A stretch of 64,000 bases of DNA. It comes from Pseudomonadota bacterium (GTDB lineage: Bacteria; Pseudomonadota; Alphaproteobacteria; Acetobacterales; Acetobacteraceae). Shown here piece after piece: positions 49,967 to 58,325 of this stretch. Position 1 is the first letter of the stretch. Each line of letters opens with the position of its first letter. The position numbers and the translations under genes are program-made. Under the pieces are notes generated by a model that saw nothing but the letters and a program-made list of their open reading frames with translations, searched no databases and was not told the DNA's origin. The stretch covers positions 1 through 64,000 of the forward strand of contig JAFEFW010000616.1 of the NCBI GenBank assembly GCA_018240405.1. Direction: 5' to 3'.

Positions 49967-50089
49967 TTCCCGGCCGGCATCAAAGTCACCGGTGCGGAAA
50001 TGGCCGAACTCAACATCGCATACGGCGCTCACCACGGCGGAGCCTGCGAAGTTCAAGGTGGCGGCAAGAACGGTTCCGTCCGCGCATAA
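49967..50089 (+). pseudogene. Relic of a transposase C-terminus
   Basis: The frame reads FPAGIKVTGAEMAELNIA and then ...AHHG before losing similarity. The motif (Y/F)P-GIKVT..EMA.LNI..H-FHG is typical, from memory, of the C-terminus of ISAzo13-type transposases. No start or upstream part survives and the usual ending is degraded. The remainder of the 555-base gap 49554-50108 holds the FNR box and, presumably, the promoter of the sterol operon; no other gene was seen. Confidence 0.45.
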
Positions 50090-50108
50090 TTCCGGCTATT
50101 TGTAAGCA

Positions 50109-51728
50109 ATGGAGAATGACGCAGCAAAGGCCGTGCCGACGGGCGCGCCAACCTGGATTGCTCGACGACCGGTCGCGGTGGATCTTGGTGGGCCGGTTGA
50201 CGTACCATTCGAGCCTTTTCTCGCGGAGTGGATAGACGAGCCGGTCATCGTCCGCTTTCGGGCGGTGGCTCAACGGCACGCCGACAAGCTCGCGATCGAC
50301 GACGGCGACACCCATCTGACCTACTCCCAGGTCCAGGCCGCGGTCGATGCGCTGGCGGCGCGGCTTAACAACGCTACGCCCCTCGGGAGCGCCGTTGCTG
50401 CGCTGTTGGACAATACCACTGCATTCCCGATTGCCTTTCTCGCGTGCCTGGCGTCTGGCCGGACAATCGTGCCGGTCGACATTAGTTATCCGCCGGACCG
50501 GCAGGAGGCGATCCTACGCGAATGCGGCGCCGCCGCCTTCATCGTTGGTCCAGGCATTGAGCCGCCTGCAAGCCTCGCGGACACGCTGGTGCGCCTGACC
50601 GTGCCGCTCCAGGGTGATTCCGGGTCCCCATCCCCGGACACCGCGGTGGACGTCGATGCTCCGGCGGGCGTCATCTACACATCCGGCAGCACCGGCCAGC
50701 CGAAGGGCGTGGCGTTCTCGCAGCGGCAGTTTCTGGCGGCGCTCGCGGAATACATCAACGCGTGCCACATCGGGCCGCATGACCGGATTGTCGGCCTTGC
50801 CTCGCTTGGCGGCGGCAGTGCGCGAGAGGCGTTGGCCGCGTTGCTCACCGGCGCGACGTTCCACATCGCCGATCTGCGCCAGCACGGTATCGGGCCGGCA
50901 CTGCGCAAGCTGCGCATGGCGGAGGTCACGGTGCTGGCTTTCGTGCCGTCAGTGTTGCGCAGCCTGTGCGGCGTGCCAGGGATCGATGCGGCTCTGGCAA
51001 GCCTGCGGATTGTCGATCTGTTCGGTGAACTGGTCACAGCGGAAACAGTGGACGCGCTGCGCGCTGTCCTGCCGGCAACCTGCCACATCCGCGTCAGCCT
51101 GGGTTCCACCGAGACGATGGTACTGTTCCACTGGTTCGTCCCGCGTGGCGTCCAGGCCGGCAACGGCTTGCCATGCGGCTACCTTGCCAGTCGGGCGTCC
51201 ATTGCATTGTTGGATGAGTACGGCGCGCCGGTGCCCGAAGGCGAGGTGGGAGAAGTTGTCGTGCGTGGCCGTTCGATCGCAAGCGGCATGTGGCGCGACG
51301 GCGCGGTACTGCCGGGCCCGTTCCAGCCGGATCCTGCCGATCCACAGGCCCGCATCTTCCACACCGGCGATCTGGTTCGCATGGATAAGGACGGGCTGGT
51401 GACATTTGTCGGGCGCCGCGACCGGCGGGTGAAGATCCGCGGTTTGCGCGCCGATCCTGCCGATGTCGAGACGGCCCTCCACCGGATTCCGGGCGTTGCC
51501 GATTGCGCCGTAATAACCCGGGTGGATGGGGACGAAGTGGCGTTCGTCGCCTACGTGGAGTCGGGTGGCGTCGACCTCGCCGGCGGCGCGATCCGCGATG
51601 CACTCCGGCTGGAATTGCCGGCGCATATGATGCCGGCGGACATCCATGTCATTTCACGGCTTCCGCGCCTGCCCAACTTCAAGCCCGACCTGGTGGCGCT
51701 CGCCCAGGGCGCCGCGGCGCCGCATTGA
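50109..51728 (+). CDS. NRPS-like adenylation enzyme (acyl-AMP ligase), first gene of the sterol operon
   Basis: A 539-residue stand-alone adenylate-forming enzyme. Core motifs: YTSGSTGQPKGV (190-201, A3), SLGSTETM (A5), FHTGDLVRM (417, A7), GRRDRRVKIRG (A8) and NFK with catalytic Lys525 (A10). The A4 region reads LASLGGGS instead of the FDxS that holds the amino-binding Asp in amino-acid-activating domains, so a carboxylic acid other than an alpha-amino acid is more likely. No carrier domain is attached; a free ACP is the last gene of the operon (63398-63667), suggesting they work together. Role in a sterol pathway is unknown: acyl conjugation or carrier-tethered oxidation are possibilities. 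Confidence 0.85.
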   Translation: MENDAAKAVPTGAPTWIARRPVAVDLGGPVDVPFEPFLAEWIDEPVIVRFRAVAQRHADKLAIDDGDTHLTYSQVQAAVDALAARLNNATPLGSAVAALLDNTTAFPIAFLACLASGRTIVPVDISYPPDRQEAILRECGAAAFIVGPGIEPPASLADTLVRLTVPLQGDSGSPSPDTAVDVDAPAGVIYTSGSTGQPKGVAFSQRQFLAALAEYINACHIGPHDRIVGLASLGGGSAREALAALLTGATFHIADLRQHGIGPALRKLRMAEVTVLAFVPSVLRSLCGVPGIDAALASLRIVDLFGELVTAETVDALRAVLPATCHIRVSLGSTETMVLFHWFVPRGVQAGNGLPCGYLASRASIALLDEYGAPVPEGEVGEVVVRGRSIASGMWRDGAVLPGPFQPDPADPQARIFHTGDLVRMDKDGLVTFVGRRDRRVKIRGLRADPADVETALHRIPGVADCAVITRVDGDEVAFVAYVESGGVDLAGGAIRDALRLELPAHMMPADIHVISRLPRLPNFKPDLVALAQGAAAPH

Positions 51729-52810
51729 CTGTCACGCCGCCGAGCTTTGCGGATGCGCGCACCCGCCGTCAGATGGCGCGGGCGGCGGGCCTGCATCCCG
51801 ATCACTGGTATCCGGTTGCATGCAGCAATCGCTTGCGGCAGGGCCAGGTCATCGAAACGAAATTCCTCGACCGGCCGATCGCCGTATTCAGGGGCGCCGA
51901 TGGCAAGGTGGGCGCGATCGAGAACCGCTGCGCGCACCGCCAATTGAAGCTGTCACTCGGGGCGGTGCAAGGCTGCACGCTGGTCTGTGCCTATCACGGT
52001 TGGGCCTATGATACATCAGGCCGATGCGTTTCGGTTGCACATGATACGTTCGGCAAGTCCATTGATCGGATTCGTGTCGGATCGTTCCCGGTTCGGGAGC
52101 GCTACGGCCTGATCTGGATCTTTCCTGGCGCGCCCGCGCGCGCGTCTCAGACTCCCATGCCGGAAATTCCGGAGCTTGAAGCACCAGCACCCTGGGCGTC
52201 GGTCGCCGCCGACTTTGTCTGGTCATCGCACTTCTCGATGATCATTGAGAACGTCAGTGACTTCACCCACGCGCATCTTCACCGCAAATACCGACCATTC
52301 AACGACGCGAAGCTGATCAGCCTTGAAACGGTCGGCACGCAGGTCCGGTTGACCTACGACGTGCTGGTCGGCGACGGCCGCATCAGCAAGCATTTCGTCG
52401 ACCGCACGCGCACGCGGGTGGATCGCATGGACCTGTGCTTCGAGTACCCGTACCAGTGGTCGAACACCGGCGATCGTATCAAGCACTGGTGCTTTGTCCT
52501 GCCGATGGACGCTCGCACGACCCATGCATTCTTCATTTTCTACTTCGACGCTGTCCAGATCCCGCTGCTGCGCCGGCCGATGCCGCGCGCCCTGCAGGGC
52601 ATCCTGATGCGCCTCGCAAAGCGGCTGCTGATTACGCCATTGCTGTCGCAGGACGGCCAGATGGTGCAGGCTGAGCAGCAAGCGTTCGAGCGCTATCCCG
52701 ATACCGCCGGCCACGAGCTCAATCCGGCGGTGCCGGCGTTCCAGCAGGTGATCATCGACCAATGGCGGCGGCACGCCATGCCGGCGAATGTGACGCATGA
52801 ACCAGCCTGA
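51725..52810 (+). CDS. Rieske oxygenase, SdmA-like (sterol C-4 demethylation candidate)
   Basis: A 361-residue Rieske non-haem iron oxygenase. The [2Fe-2S] motif is CAH...CAYH (Cys69, His71, Cys88, His91). The mononuclear iron site is ENVSDFTHAHLH (Asp179, His182, His186). In known bacterial sterol producers (Methylococcus) the Rieske enzyme SdmA oxidises the C-4 methyl group and acts with the reductase SdmB; here an SdmB-like SDR is encoded directly downstream, overlapping by 14 bases. The start is taken as TTG at 51725, overlapping the previous stop (TTGA); ATG at 51773 is an alternative. The reductase and ferredoxin partners are not in the operon. Confidence 0.85.
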   Translation: MTVTPPSFADARTRRQMARAAGLHPDHWYPVACSNRLRQGQVIETKFLDRPIAVFRGADGKVGAIENRCAHRQLKLSLGAVQGCTLVCAYHGWAYDTSGRCVSVAHDTFGKSIDRIRVGSFPVRERYGLIWIFPGAPARASQTPMPEIPELEAPAPWASVAADFVWSSHFSMIIENVSDFTHAHLHRKYRPFNDAKLISLETVGTQVRLTYDVLVGDGRISKHFVDRTRTRVDRMDLCFEYPYQWSNTGDRIKHWCFVLPMDARTTHAFFIFYFDAVQIPLLRRPMPRALQGILMRLAKRLLITPLLSQDGQMVQAEQQAFERYPDTAGHELNPAVPAFQQVIIDQWRRHAMPANVTHEPA

Positions 52811-53822
52811 GGGCCCGGCGGCCGGACTGGCTCTGGTGACCGGTGCGGGCGGGCATTTGGGTGCCAACCTGGTGCGGCAACTGGTGGCGACCGGCCAGCC
52901 TGTGCGTGCCATGCTGCACGCCGACGCTGAACGCGCGACTCTCGATGGGCTCGGCGTCCATGCGGTGGTCGGCGACTTGCGCGATCGCCGCTTCCTGGCC
53001 GGTGCGGTCACCGGCTGCACGCAGGTCTATCATTGCGCTGCCCGTATCTCGACCATGCCGGGGCGAGAGGCGGAGATATTCACCAGCAACGTCATCGGCA
53101 CCCGGCTGCTGCTGCAGGCAGCCTCCGATGCGGGCGTGACCAAGGTCGTCGTCACCAGTTCCTTCAGCGCCGTCGGCCACCGGCCGGATGGCACACCGAG
53201 TGATGAAACGGAGCCGTTCAATCCGCTGGAGCCGCATCTGCCATACGAGCAGACAAAGGCGGCGGCGGAACATGAATGTCTGAAGGCCTGCGCCGAAGGA
53301 CAAACCGTTGTCATCGCCACCTCGACGGCGATTCTGGGACCGAACGACTTCAAGCCATCCCGCATGGGGCGCGTGCTGCTGAACTACGCGCGCGGCCGGC
53401 TGCCCGCGTACATCGCGGGCGGTTTTGAGTTCGTCGCGGCCCAGGACATCGCACGCGGGCACCGGCTGGCGATGGCAAACGGACGAGCGGGCCAGAAATA
53501 CATCTTTTCCAGCGGCTTCCGGACAATGGACCAGATCATGGACACGTTCCACGGCATAACCCTGCCGCGGCGGCGGCCGCTGCGGCTCTCGCCGGCGGTG
53601 ATGGGCGGTGTCGCGACGGTCAGTCTCCGCCTGGGCCGGCTGGTTGCGCCGAACCGGGAGCCGCTGCTGACGCCGGCGGCGCTTCGCCTCCTGCGTCTCT
53701 CGCGCCAGGCCGATATCTCCAAAGCCCGTCGCGAACTCGGCTTTGAGCCGACCCCGGTGGAAGCGGCGATCGAAGATGCGTGGCAGGACTTCGTCACGCG
53801 TGGCATGGCGGCGCGGGCATGA
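52797..53822 (+). CDS. 3beta-hydroxysteroid dehydrogenase/C-4 decarboxylase-like SDR (SdmB-like)
   Basis: A 341-residue extended short-chain dehydrogenase. NAD(P) motif TGAGGHLG (15-22), VVGDLRD, YHCAA, and the catalytic pair Tyr150-x3-Lys154 in YEQTK. Sequence style (VIGTRLLLQAASDAGVTKVVVTSS, PSDETEP) is that of the 3beta-HSD/NSDHL family, which oxidises the sterol 3-OH with loss of a C-4 carboxyl group. Position after the Rieske gene matches the bacterial sdmA-sdmB arrangement. Its stop overlaps the methyltransferase start by ATGA. Hydroxysteroid dehydrogenase without decarboxylation, or reduction of a 3-keto sterol, are alternatives. Confidence 0.85.
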   Translation: MNQPEGPAAGLALVTGAGGHLGANLVRQLVATGQPVRAMLHADAERATLDGLGVHAVVGDLRDRRFLAGAVTGCTQVYHCAARISTMPGREAEIFTSNVIGTRLLLQAASDAGVTKVVVTSSFSAVGHRPDGTPSDETEPFNPLEPHLPYEQTKAAAEHECLKACAEGQTVVIATSTAILGPNDFKPSRMGRVLLNYARGRLPAYIAGGFEFVAAQDIARGHRLAMANGRAGQKYIFSSGFRTMDQIMDTFHGITLPRRRPLRLSPAVMGGVATVSLRLGRLVAPNREPLLTPAALRLLRLSRQADISKARRELGFEPTPVEAAIEDAWQDFVTRGMAARA

Positions 53823-54853
53823 GCGGGCGGCCGGCCGACCACGGAACGCCCGGCCTGCTGCGCTCTGCGCGTGGCACTGCGGCGCCGGACGCAGTGTCGG
53901 CGTCCGTCGACCGCTACCACGCCCTCTATCAGGGTCAGGCGGACCAGCGCCGGCGCGACTATACATCCGTCGTTAACACATATTATGATCTCGTTACGGA
54001 TTTCTATGAGTATGGCTGGGGCCAGTCGTTCCATTTCGCGCCGCGTGCCCGCGGCGAAACGTTTCGTGAATCGATTCTGCGCCATGAGCAGTGGCTTGCC
54101 CTGCGGCTGGGCCTTGTGCCTGGCAGCCAGGTGCTGGACGTCGGATGCGGCGTTGGCGGGCCGATGCGGACGATCGCGCGCTTTGCCGACTGTCACATCA
54201 CCGGACTCAACAACAACGACTATCAGGTCGAGCGTGCGCGCCTGCATAACCGCCGCGCCGGGCTGGACGCGCGCTGTACCGTTGTGAAGGGCGACTTCAT
54301 GGCTATGCCGTTTCCGGCAGACAGTTTCGATGCCGCGTACGCCATTGAGGCCACCGTTCACGCCCCGCGCCTTGCCGGCGCCTATGCGGAAGTGGCGCGC
54401 GTCCTGAAACCCGGCGGGATGCTGGCCAGCTATGAGTGGGCCATGACGCCCCGCTTCGATCCGGCAGAGCCGGAACACCGCCGCCTGCGGGCGGAGATCG
54501 AGTTCACCACCGGCATCGTCCACCTTTCGACTGCCGCCGAGGTCGAAGCCGCGGTCGTGGAGGCCGGGCTGGAGCTGCTGCAGTTCGAGGACAGATTCCT
54601 CGCCAGCGAGGTGTCCTGGCTCGAGCGGCTCGAACCGGCGAAGAACCCGTTCGCGTTGCGCCGCTCCTCGGGTATCGGCAAGCATTTCACCACGGCCGCC
54701 GTCCGCGTGCTGGAGGCGTTGCGGGTTGCCCCGCGCGGAAGCACGACCGTCGCGCGGCTACTGGAGCAGAGTGGCGAGGTCGTGGTCGCGGCCGGACAGG
54801 CGGGCATTTTCACCCCCGGCCTGCTGGTCGTGGCGCGCAAGCCGGCGTCGTGA
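53819..54853 (+). CDS. smt: Sterol C-24 methyltransferase (ERG6/SMT-like)
   Basis: A 344-residue SAM-dependent methyltransferase with nearly all hallmark blocks of eukaryotic sterol methyltransferases. These are the sterol-binding YYDLVTDFYEYGWG-QSFHF (Region I, Tyr63-Gly68), SAM motif LDVGCGVGGP (106-115), GLNNNDYQ (about 132), KGDFMAMPF, AIEATVHAPRL and VLKPGGMLASYEWAMT with PEHR. The match to yeast Erg6 is strong by eye across about 200 residues. The enzyme should methylate the side-chain delta-24 double bond of a sterol. Bacterial SMTs are rare and have been reported mainly from metagenomes. The start overlaps SdmB-like by ATGA, and the stop overlaps the cyclase start by GTGA. Confidence 0.93.
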   Translation: MSGRPADHGTPGLLRSARGTAAPDAVSASVDRYHALYQGQADQRRRDYTSVVNTYYDLVTDFYEYGWGQSFHFAPRARGETFRESILRHEQWLALRLGLVPGSQVLDVGCGVGGPMRTIARFADCHITGLNNNDYQVERARLHNRRAGLDARCTVVKGDFMAMPFPADSFDAAYAIEATVHAPRLAGAYAEVARVLKPGGMLASYEWAMTPRFDPAEPEHRRLRAEIEFTTGIVHLSTAAEVEAAVVEAGLELLQFEDRFLASEVSWLERLEPAKNPFALRRSSGIGKHFTTAAVRVLEALRVAPRGSTTVARLLEQSGEVVVAAGQAGIFTPGLLVVARKPAS

Positions 54854-56850
54854 CGGGTTGGGCTGCGGCGGCGGCACGTGGGACGGAACGGCTGCTGGCG
54901 CAACAGGGTACGGCGGGCTGCTGGGAGGGCGAGGTCGTCTGGTGCCCGGTGATCACCGCGCAGGTGGTGCTGGCCTACGCGGTCATGCGGCGTCCGATCC
55001 CGGAAGACCGGCGGCGGCTGATCCTGCGGCATTTCGCGCGCACACGGCGCCCGGACGGCGGGTGGGGCCTGCATCCGGAGTCACACGCCTACCTGTTCGT
55101 CACGACGCTGGTGTACGTCGCGGCCCGCCTGCTGGATGAACCGCCGGACGGTGCGCTGCTGCATGATGCGACCGTCTGGCTCCGGCGGCACAAACAGGGC
55201 CTTGGTACGCTGCCAAGCTGGGGACGGTTCTGGCTGGTACTGCTGGGCCTATACGAGCGCGACCGGCTGACGGTCTGTCCGGCGGAGTTCTTCCTGCTGC
55301 CGTCATCCTTCCCGATTGCCGCGGACCGGCTGTATTGCCACACGCGCGCCATCTACCTTGGCATGGCGTACCTGACCGGGATCCGGCTGCAGGCGGATCT
55401 GGGGCCTCTGGGCGAGACGCTCCGGCAGGAGCTGGCGAGCTTTACGTGCCCCGGCCACCAGCCGCGCTACGAGATTGCGGCGACGGATGTCTACGTGCCG
55501 CCTGGCAGAGGCCTCCGGATAACGTATGAAATCATGCGCCGTCTCGGGCCGGTTTGGCACAAGGTGCCGGGCAGCGCTGGCTTGCGGCGGCGCGCGCTGG
55601 CGCGTTGCCTGTCCCGCATCCGGGCGGCGCAGATCGGTTCGGCCTATCAGGGTCTGTCGCCGGTGAATGGGCTGCTGAATACGCTCGCGCTTTGGGCGCA
55701 TGATCCGAACGGGGACGACACGCAAGCCAGCATCGCCGGGCTGGAGGCGTGGTGCTGGCGGGACGAAGCGGATGGGCTGCGCTATGCGGGCGCCCGCTCG
55801 ACGAGCTGGGACACCGCGTTCGCGTTGCAGGCGCTGGTCGAGGCCGGCGACATATCACTGGACCAGCATCCCGTCCTGCGCCGGGCCTATGCCGGTCTCG
55901 CCGCACTGCAGCTGACCACTCCGTCGGCCGTGCTCGAGGAAGGACGCCAGGACCCTGTTGGCGGCTGGTGCTTTGGCGAACCGGCGCATGGCTGGACCGT
56001 CAGCGACTGCGCCGCGGAAGCGGTCAGCGCCCTGCTGCTGTGTCACGGCGTTTCGCACCTGATTGCGCCGGAAGACCGCATGCCGGCTGGCCGGATCACC
56101 GCGGCGGTCGGCTTTCTCCTGGCGCGTCAGAATGATGACGGCGGCTTCGGCACCTATGAGCGGCGGCGGGGAGGCCCGCTTCTTGAGCGGCTGAACCCGT
56201 CGGAGATGTTCGGTGCCTGCATGACAGAGCGATCTTATATTGAGTGCTCGGCATCGGCGATCCGCGCGCTGCACCATATCATCGTATGCGCGCCTACGAG
56301 CGTTGACCCACCGATGCGCGTTGCCTGTCAGCAGGCAATCGGGCGCGCCCGGGATTTTCTTTTGAGTTCACAACGAACTGACGGTGCGTGGGCGGGCTTT
56401 TGGGGCATCAATTTCATTTACGCGACCGGCTTCGCCGTGGCGGCACTGCGTGATGCAGGTCTTCCGACGGATCATCCGTCCATTCAACACGCCGTCTCGT
56501 TTCTATGTATGACACAACGTGACGATGGCAGCTGGGGCGAACATTTCTCAGGCTGTCTGACGGGAAGCTATGTCGGCAATCCTACGGGCCTTGTCATCTC
56601 AACGAGTTGGGCTGTACTTGCCTTGTTGCGCGCCTCCGCTGACCTGCTGCCGGCGGCGCGGCGCGGGCTGGACTGGCTTGCCGCCCGGCAGCAGCCCGAT
56701 GGCGATTGGCCGCGGGATTCCGTCAATGGCGTGTTCTTCGGCACCGCCATGCTGGATTACCGTTTGTACAACACCTACTTCCCGCTTTGGGCCCTCAGGC
56801 TCGGTAACCGGCGCGCGCTTTCCGTTGCAGTTGCACGAAGTGAGCCGTAA
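54850..56850 (+). CDS. osc: Oxidosqualene cyclase
   Basis: A 666-residue triterpene cyclase. It is assigned to the oxidosqualene rather than the squalene-hopene group by VSDCAAE (catalytic Asp386; consensus DCTAE) in place of DxDD, RLYCHTRAIYLGMAYL (His164), LNPSEMFGACM...SYIECSAS (Tyr463) and DGDWPRDSVNGVF...YNTYFPLWAL. Several QW repeats (e.g. DGGWGL, DGSWGE, DGDWPR) are present. By-eye alignment places Gly314, His380 and Val384 at the human positions 381, 449 and 453: lanosterol synthases carry T-(C/Q)-V and cycloartenol synthases Y-H-I, so the product is not predictable. GTG start overlaps the SMT stop. A squalene epoxidase-like gene lies downstream. Confidence 0.93.
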   Translation: MTGWAAAAARGTERLLAQQGTAGCWEGEVVWCPVITAQVVLAYAVMRRPIPEDRRRLILRHFARTRRPDGGWGLHPESHAYLFVTTLVYVAARLLDEPPDGALLHDATVWLRRHKQGLGTLPSWGRFWLVLLGLYERDRLTVCPAEFFLLPSSFPIAADRLYCHTRAIYLGMAYLTGIRLQADLGPLGETLRQELASFTCPGHQPRYEIAATDVYVPPGRGLRITYEIMRRLGPVWHKVPGSAGLRRRALARCLSRIRAAQIGSAYQGLSPVNGLLNTLALWAHDPNGDDTQASIAGLEAWCWRDEADGLRYAGARSTSWDTAFALQALVEAGDISLDQHPVLRRAYAGLAALQLTTPSAVLEEGRQDPVGGWCFGEPAHGWTVSDCAAEAVSALLLCHGVSHLIAPEDRMPAGRITAAVGFLLARQNDDGGFGTYERRRGGPLLERLNPSEMFGACMTERSYIECSASAIRALHHIIVCAPTSVDPPMRVACQQAIGRARDFLLSSQRTDGAWAGFWGINFIYATGFAVAALRDAGLPTDHPSIQHAVSFLCMTQRDDGSWGEHFSGCLTGSYVGNPTGLVISTSWAVLALLRASADLLPAARRGLDWLAARQQPDGDWPRDSVNGVFFGTAMLDYRLYNTYFPLWALRLGNRRALSVAVARSEP

Positions 56851-56859
56851 CGTAATCAA

Positions 56860-57588
56860 ATGGCTTCCACGGTCGTCGATGTTGAGCCGGTGCGCACCGC
56901 GGATACGCGTTTGCGGCCAGTGGCCGCGTTTCGCGCACTGCGGGATCTTGCGAGAAGCGAAGGCAAGGATCTGCATGCCGGCGTAGCGTTTCTGCGCGCG
57001 ACTCAGGGCCGGTCCGCAATACGCGCGTTTGCCCGGTTCCGCGCCGGCGATGTCGGGCGGCGCATCCTCGATCGCCGTATCATCCTGCGTGACCGCCTGC
57101 TGGAGCGTGATGCGCTGGAACGCCTGCCGGCGGAAAGTCTTGGGCGCAGTTATCTTGCGTTCATGGAAAGAGAAAACGTGGCTGTGCCCAGCCTGCTGGA
57201 CCTGGCGCAGAGCTGCCCGGAGGTGGCGCGAACGGCGGAGGAGCGGCTGTTCGCGGAGCGTACCCATGTCATGCACGACCTTTGGCACGTCGTCGCCGGT
57301 TATGGCACGGAGCCGCTGGGCGAAGTCTGCATCCTGGCAATCCGCAGTGCGCAGATGCGCCATGTCGGTGTGTGGATTCTCTGCCTTGGCGGTATGCGGC
57401 ATGTAGAGAATGATCTCGGCCGGGCACGGGCGCGAGCGGCGGTGCGGGAGGCCTTCACACGTGGTCGGCGCGCAGCTTGGCTGTACGGCGTCGACTGGGA
57501 GGCCATGCTGCCGCAGCCGCTGGAGGCGGTGCGTCGCGCGCTCAACCTGACGCCGCCGGTGCGGTACCAGTCGGCGATCGGCGCGTGA
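56860..57588 (+). CDS. Coq4-like protein, copy 1
   Basis: A 242-residue protein with the Coq4 metal-binding signature HDLWHVVAGYGTEPLGE (His139, Asp140, His143, Glu155). Flanking features also fit: LRALRDLARSEGKDLHAGVAFL near the start and LGRSYLAFM ahead of the motif. Coq4 binds isoprenoid lipids and in eukaryotes is needed for the oxidative decarboxylation at C1 of ubiquinone precursors. No other ubiquinone gene is present here, so a role on the triterpenoid is suspected. It starts nine bases after the cyclase stop and overlaps copy 2 by GTGA. Confidence 0.85.
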   Translation: MASTVVDVEPVRTADTRLRPVAAFRALRDLARSEGKDLHAGVAFLRATQGRSAIRAFARFRAGDVGRRILDRRIILRDRLLERDALERLPAESLGRSYLAFMERENVAVPSLLDLAQSCPEVARTAEERLFAERTHVMHDLWHVVAGYGTEPLGEVCILAIRSAQMRHVGVWILCLGGMRHVENDLGRARARAAVREAFTRGRRAAWLYGVDWEAMLPQPLEAVRRALNLTPPVRYQSAIGA

Positions 57589-58325
57589 GGCCAGCTGCCA
57601 ACCGCATCCGGCCGCTTCAGGCACTTCGTGCCTTGCGTGCGCTCGCCCGATCCGGCGGCCAGGATTATGTGCAGGCCGCTACATTCATGAATGCGACCGA
57701 GGGACGGTCCGGCCAGCGGGGCTTTGCCCGGTTCCGGCAAAGCCCGGACGGCGCGCGCTTGCTACGCGACCAACCCTCGCTGCGCGACGTCCTTGGCCAA
57801 GACCCCAGCGCTCTCGCGGCCTTGCCGTCCGCGTCGCTCGGCCGCGCCTACTACGACTTCATGACGGTGCACGGCTTCTCAGTCGAGGGCATGGCCGAAC
57901 TCGGGCAGGCCGGCGGCGCTCGGCCGATGGATGCGGACGAGCGGTGGTTCGCGGAGCGAATGAACACGCTGCACGATGTACGCCATGTCCTGGCTGGGTA
58001 TGGCCAGGAACCGCTGGGCGAATTGTGCCTGCTGGCGTTCCGCTATGCCCAGGCGCGGCATCCGGGCATGGCGTTCTTCGCCATCACCTGGGGCCTGAAA
58101 ATGGCACGCGAGCAGCCGGGGGTACCTGTTCTGGCAGCCGTGCGCGAAGGCTATCGCCGTGGCCGGGCGGCGGTCTGGCTCGACGACCTGCCGTGGGAGA
58201 CGCTGCTGGCAGAGCCGTTATCCGCACTGCGCGAACGGCTGCGGATCACGCCGCCGAGCCTCTACGCGGGCATTGGCGCTCCGGCGCCGGCCACCGCCTT
58301 CGCCGGCGCGGAGCGCCCGGCATGA
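57585..58325 (+). CDS. Coq4-like protein, copy 2
   Basis: A 246-residue paralogue of the preceding gene. Its motif is HDVRHVLAGYGQEPLGE (His130, Asp131, His134, Glu146), and it shares LRALRALARSGGQDYVQAATFMNATEGRSG and LGRAYYDFM. Both copies keep all proposed metal ligands, so neither looks degenerate; they may form a heterodimer or act on successive intermediates. The GTG start overlaps the stop of copy 1, and the stop overlaps the next ATG (ATGA). The C-terminus is longer and Ala/Pro-rich (GAPAPATAFAGAERPA). Confidence 0.85.
   Translation: MRPAANRIRPLQALRALRALARSGGQDYVQAATFMNATEGRSGQRGFARFRQSPDGARLLRDQPSLRDVLGQDPSALAALPSASLGRAYYDFMTVHGFSVEGMAELGQAGGARPMDADERWFAERMNTLHDVRHVLAGYGQEPLGELCLLAFRYAQARHPGMAFFAITWGLKMAREQPGVPVLAAVREGYRRGRAAVWLDDLPWETLLAEPLSALRERLRITPPSLYAGIGAPAPATAFAGAERPA

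Noticed and set aside
54850-56850. Squalene-hopene cyclase as identity of the cyclase
   Set aside because: There is no DxDD motif. The DCAAE, LNPSE and C-terminal FPLWAL motifs are those of oxidosqualene cyclases.
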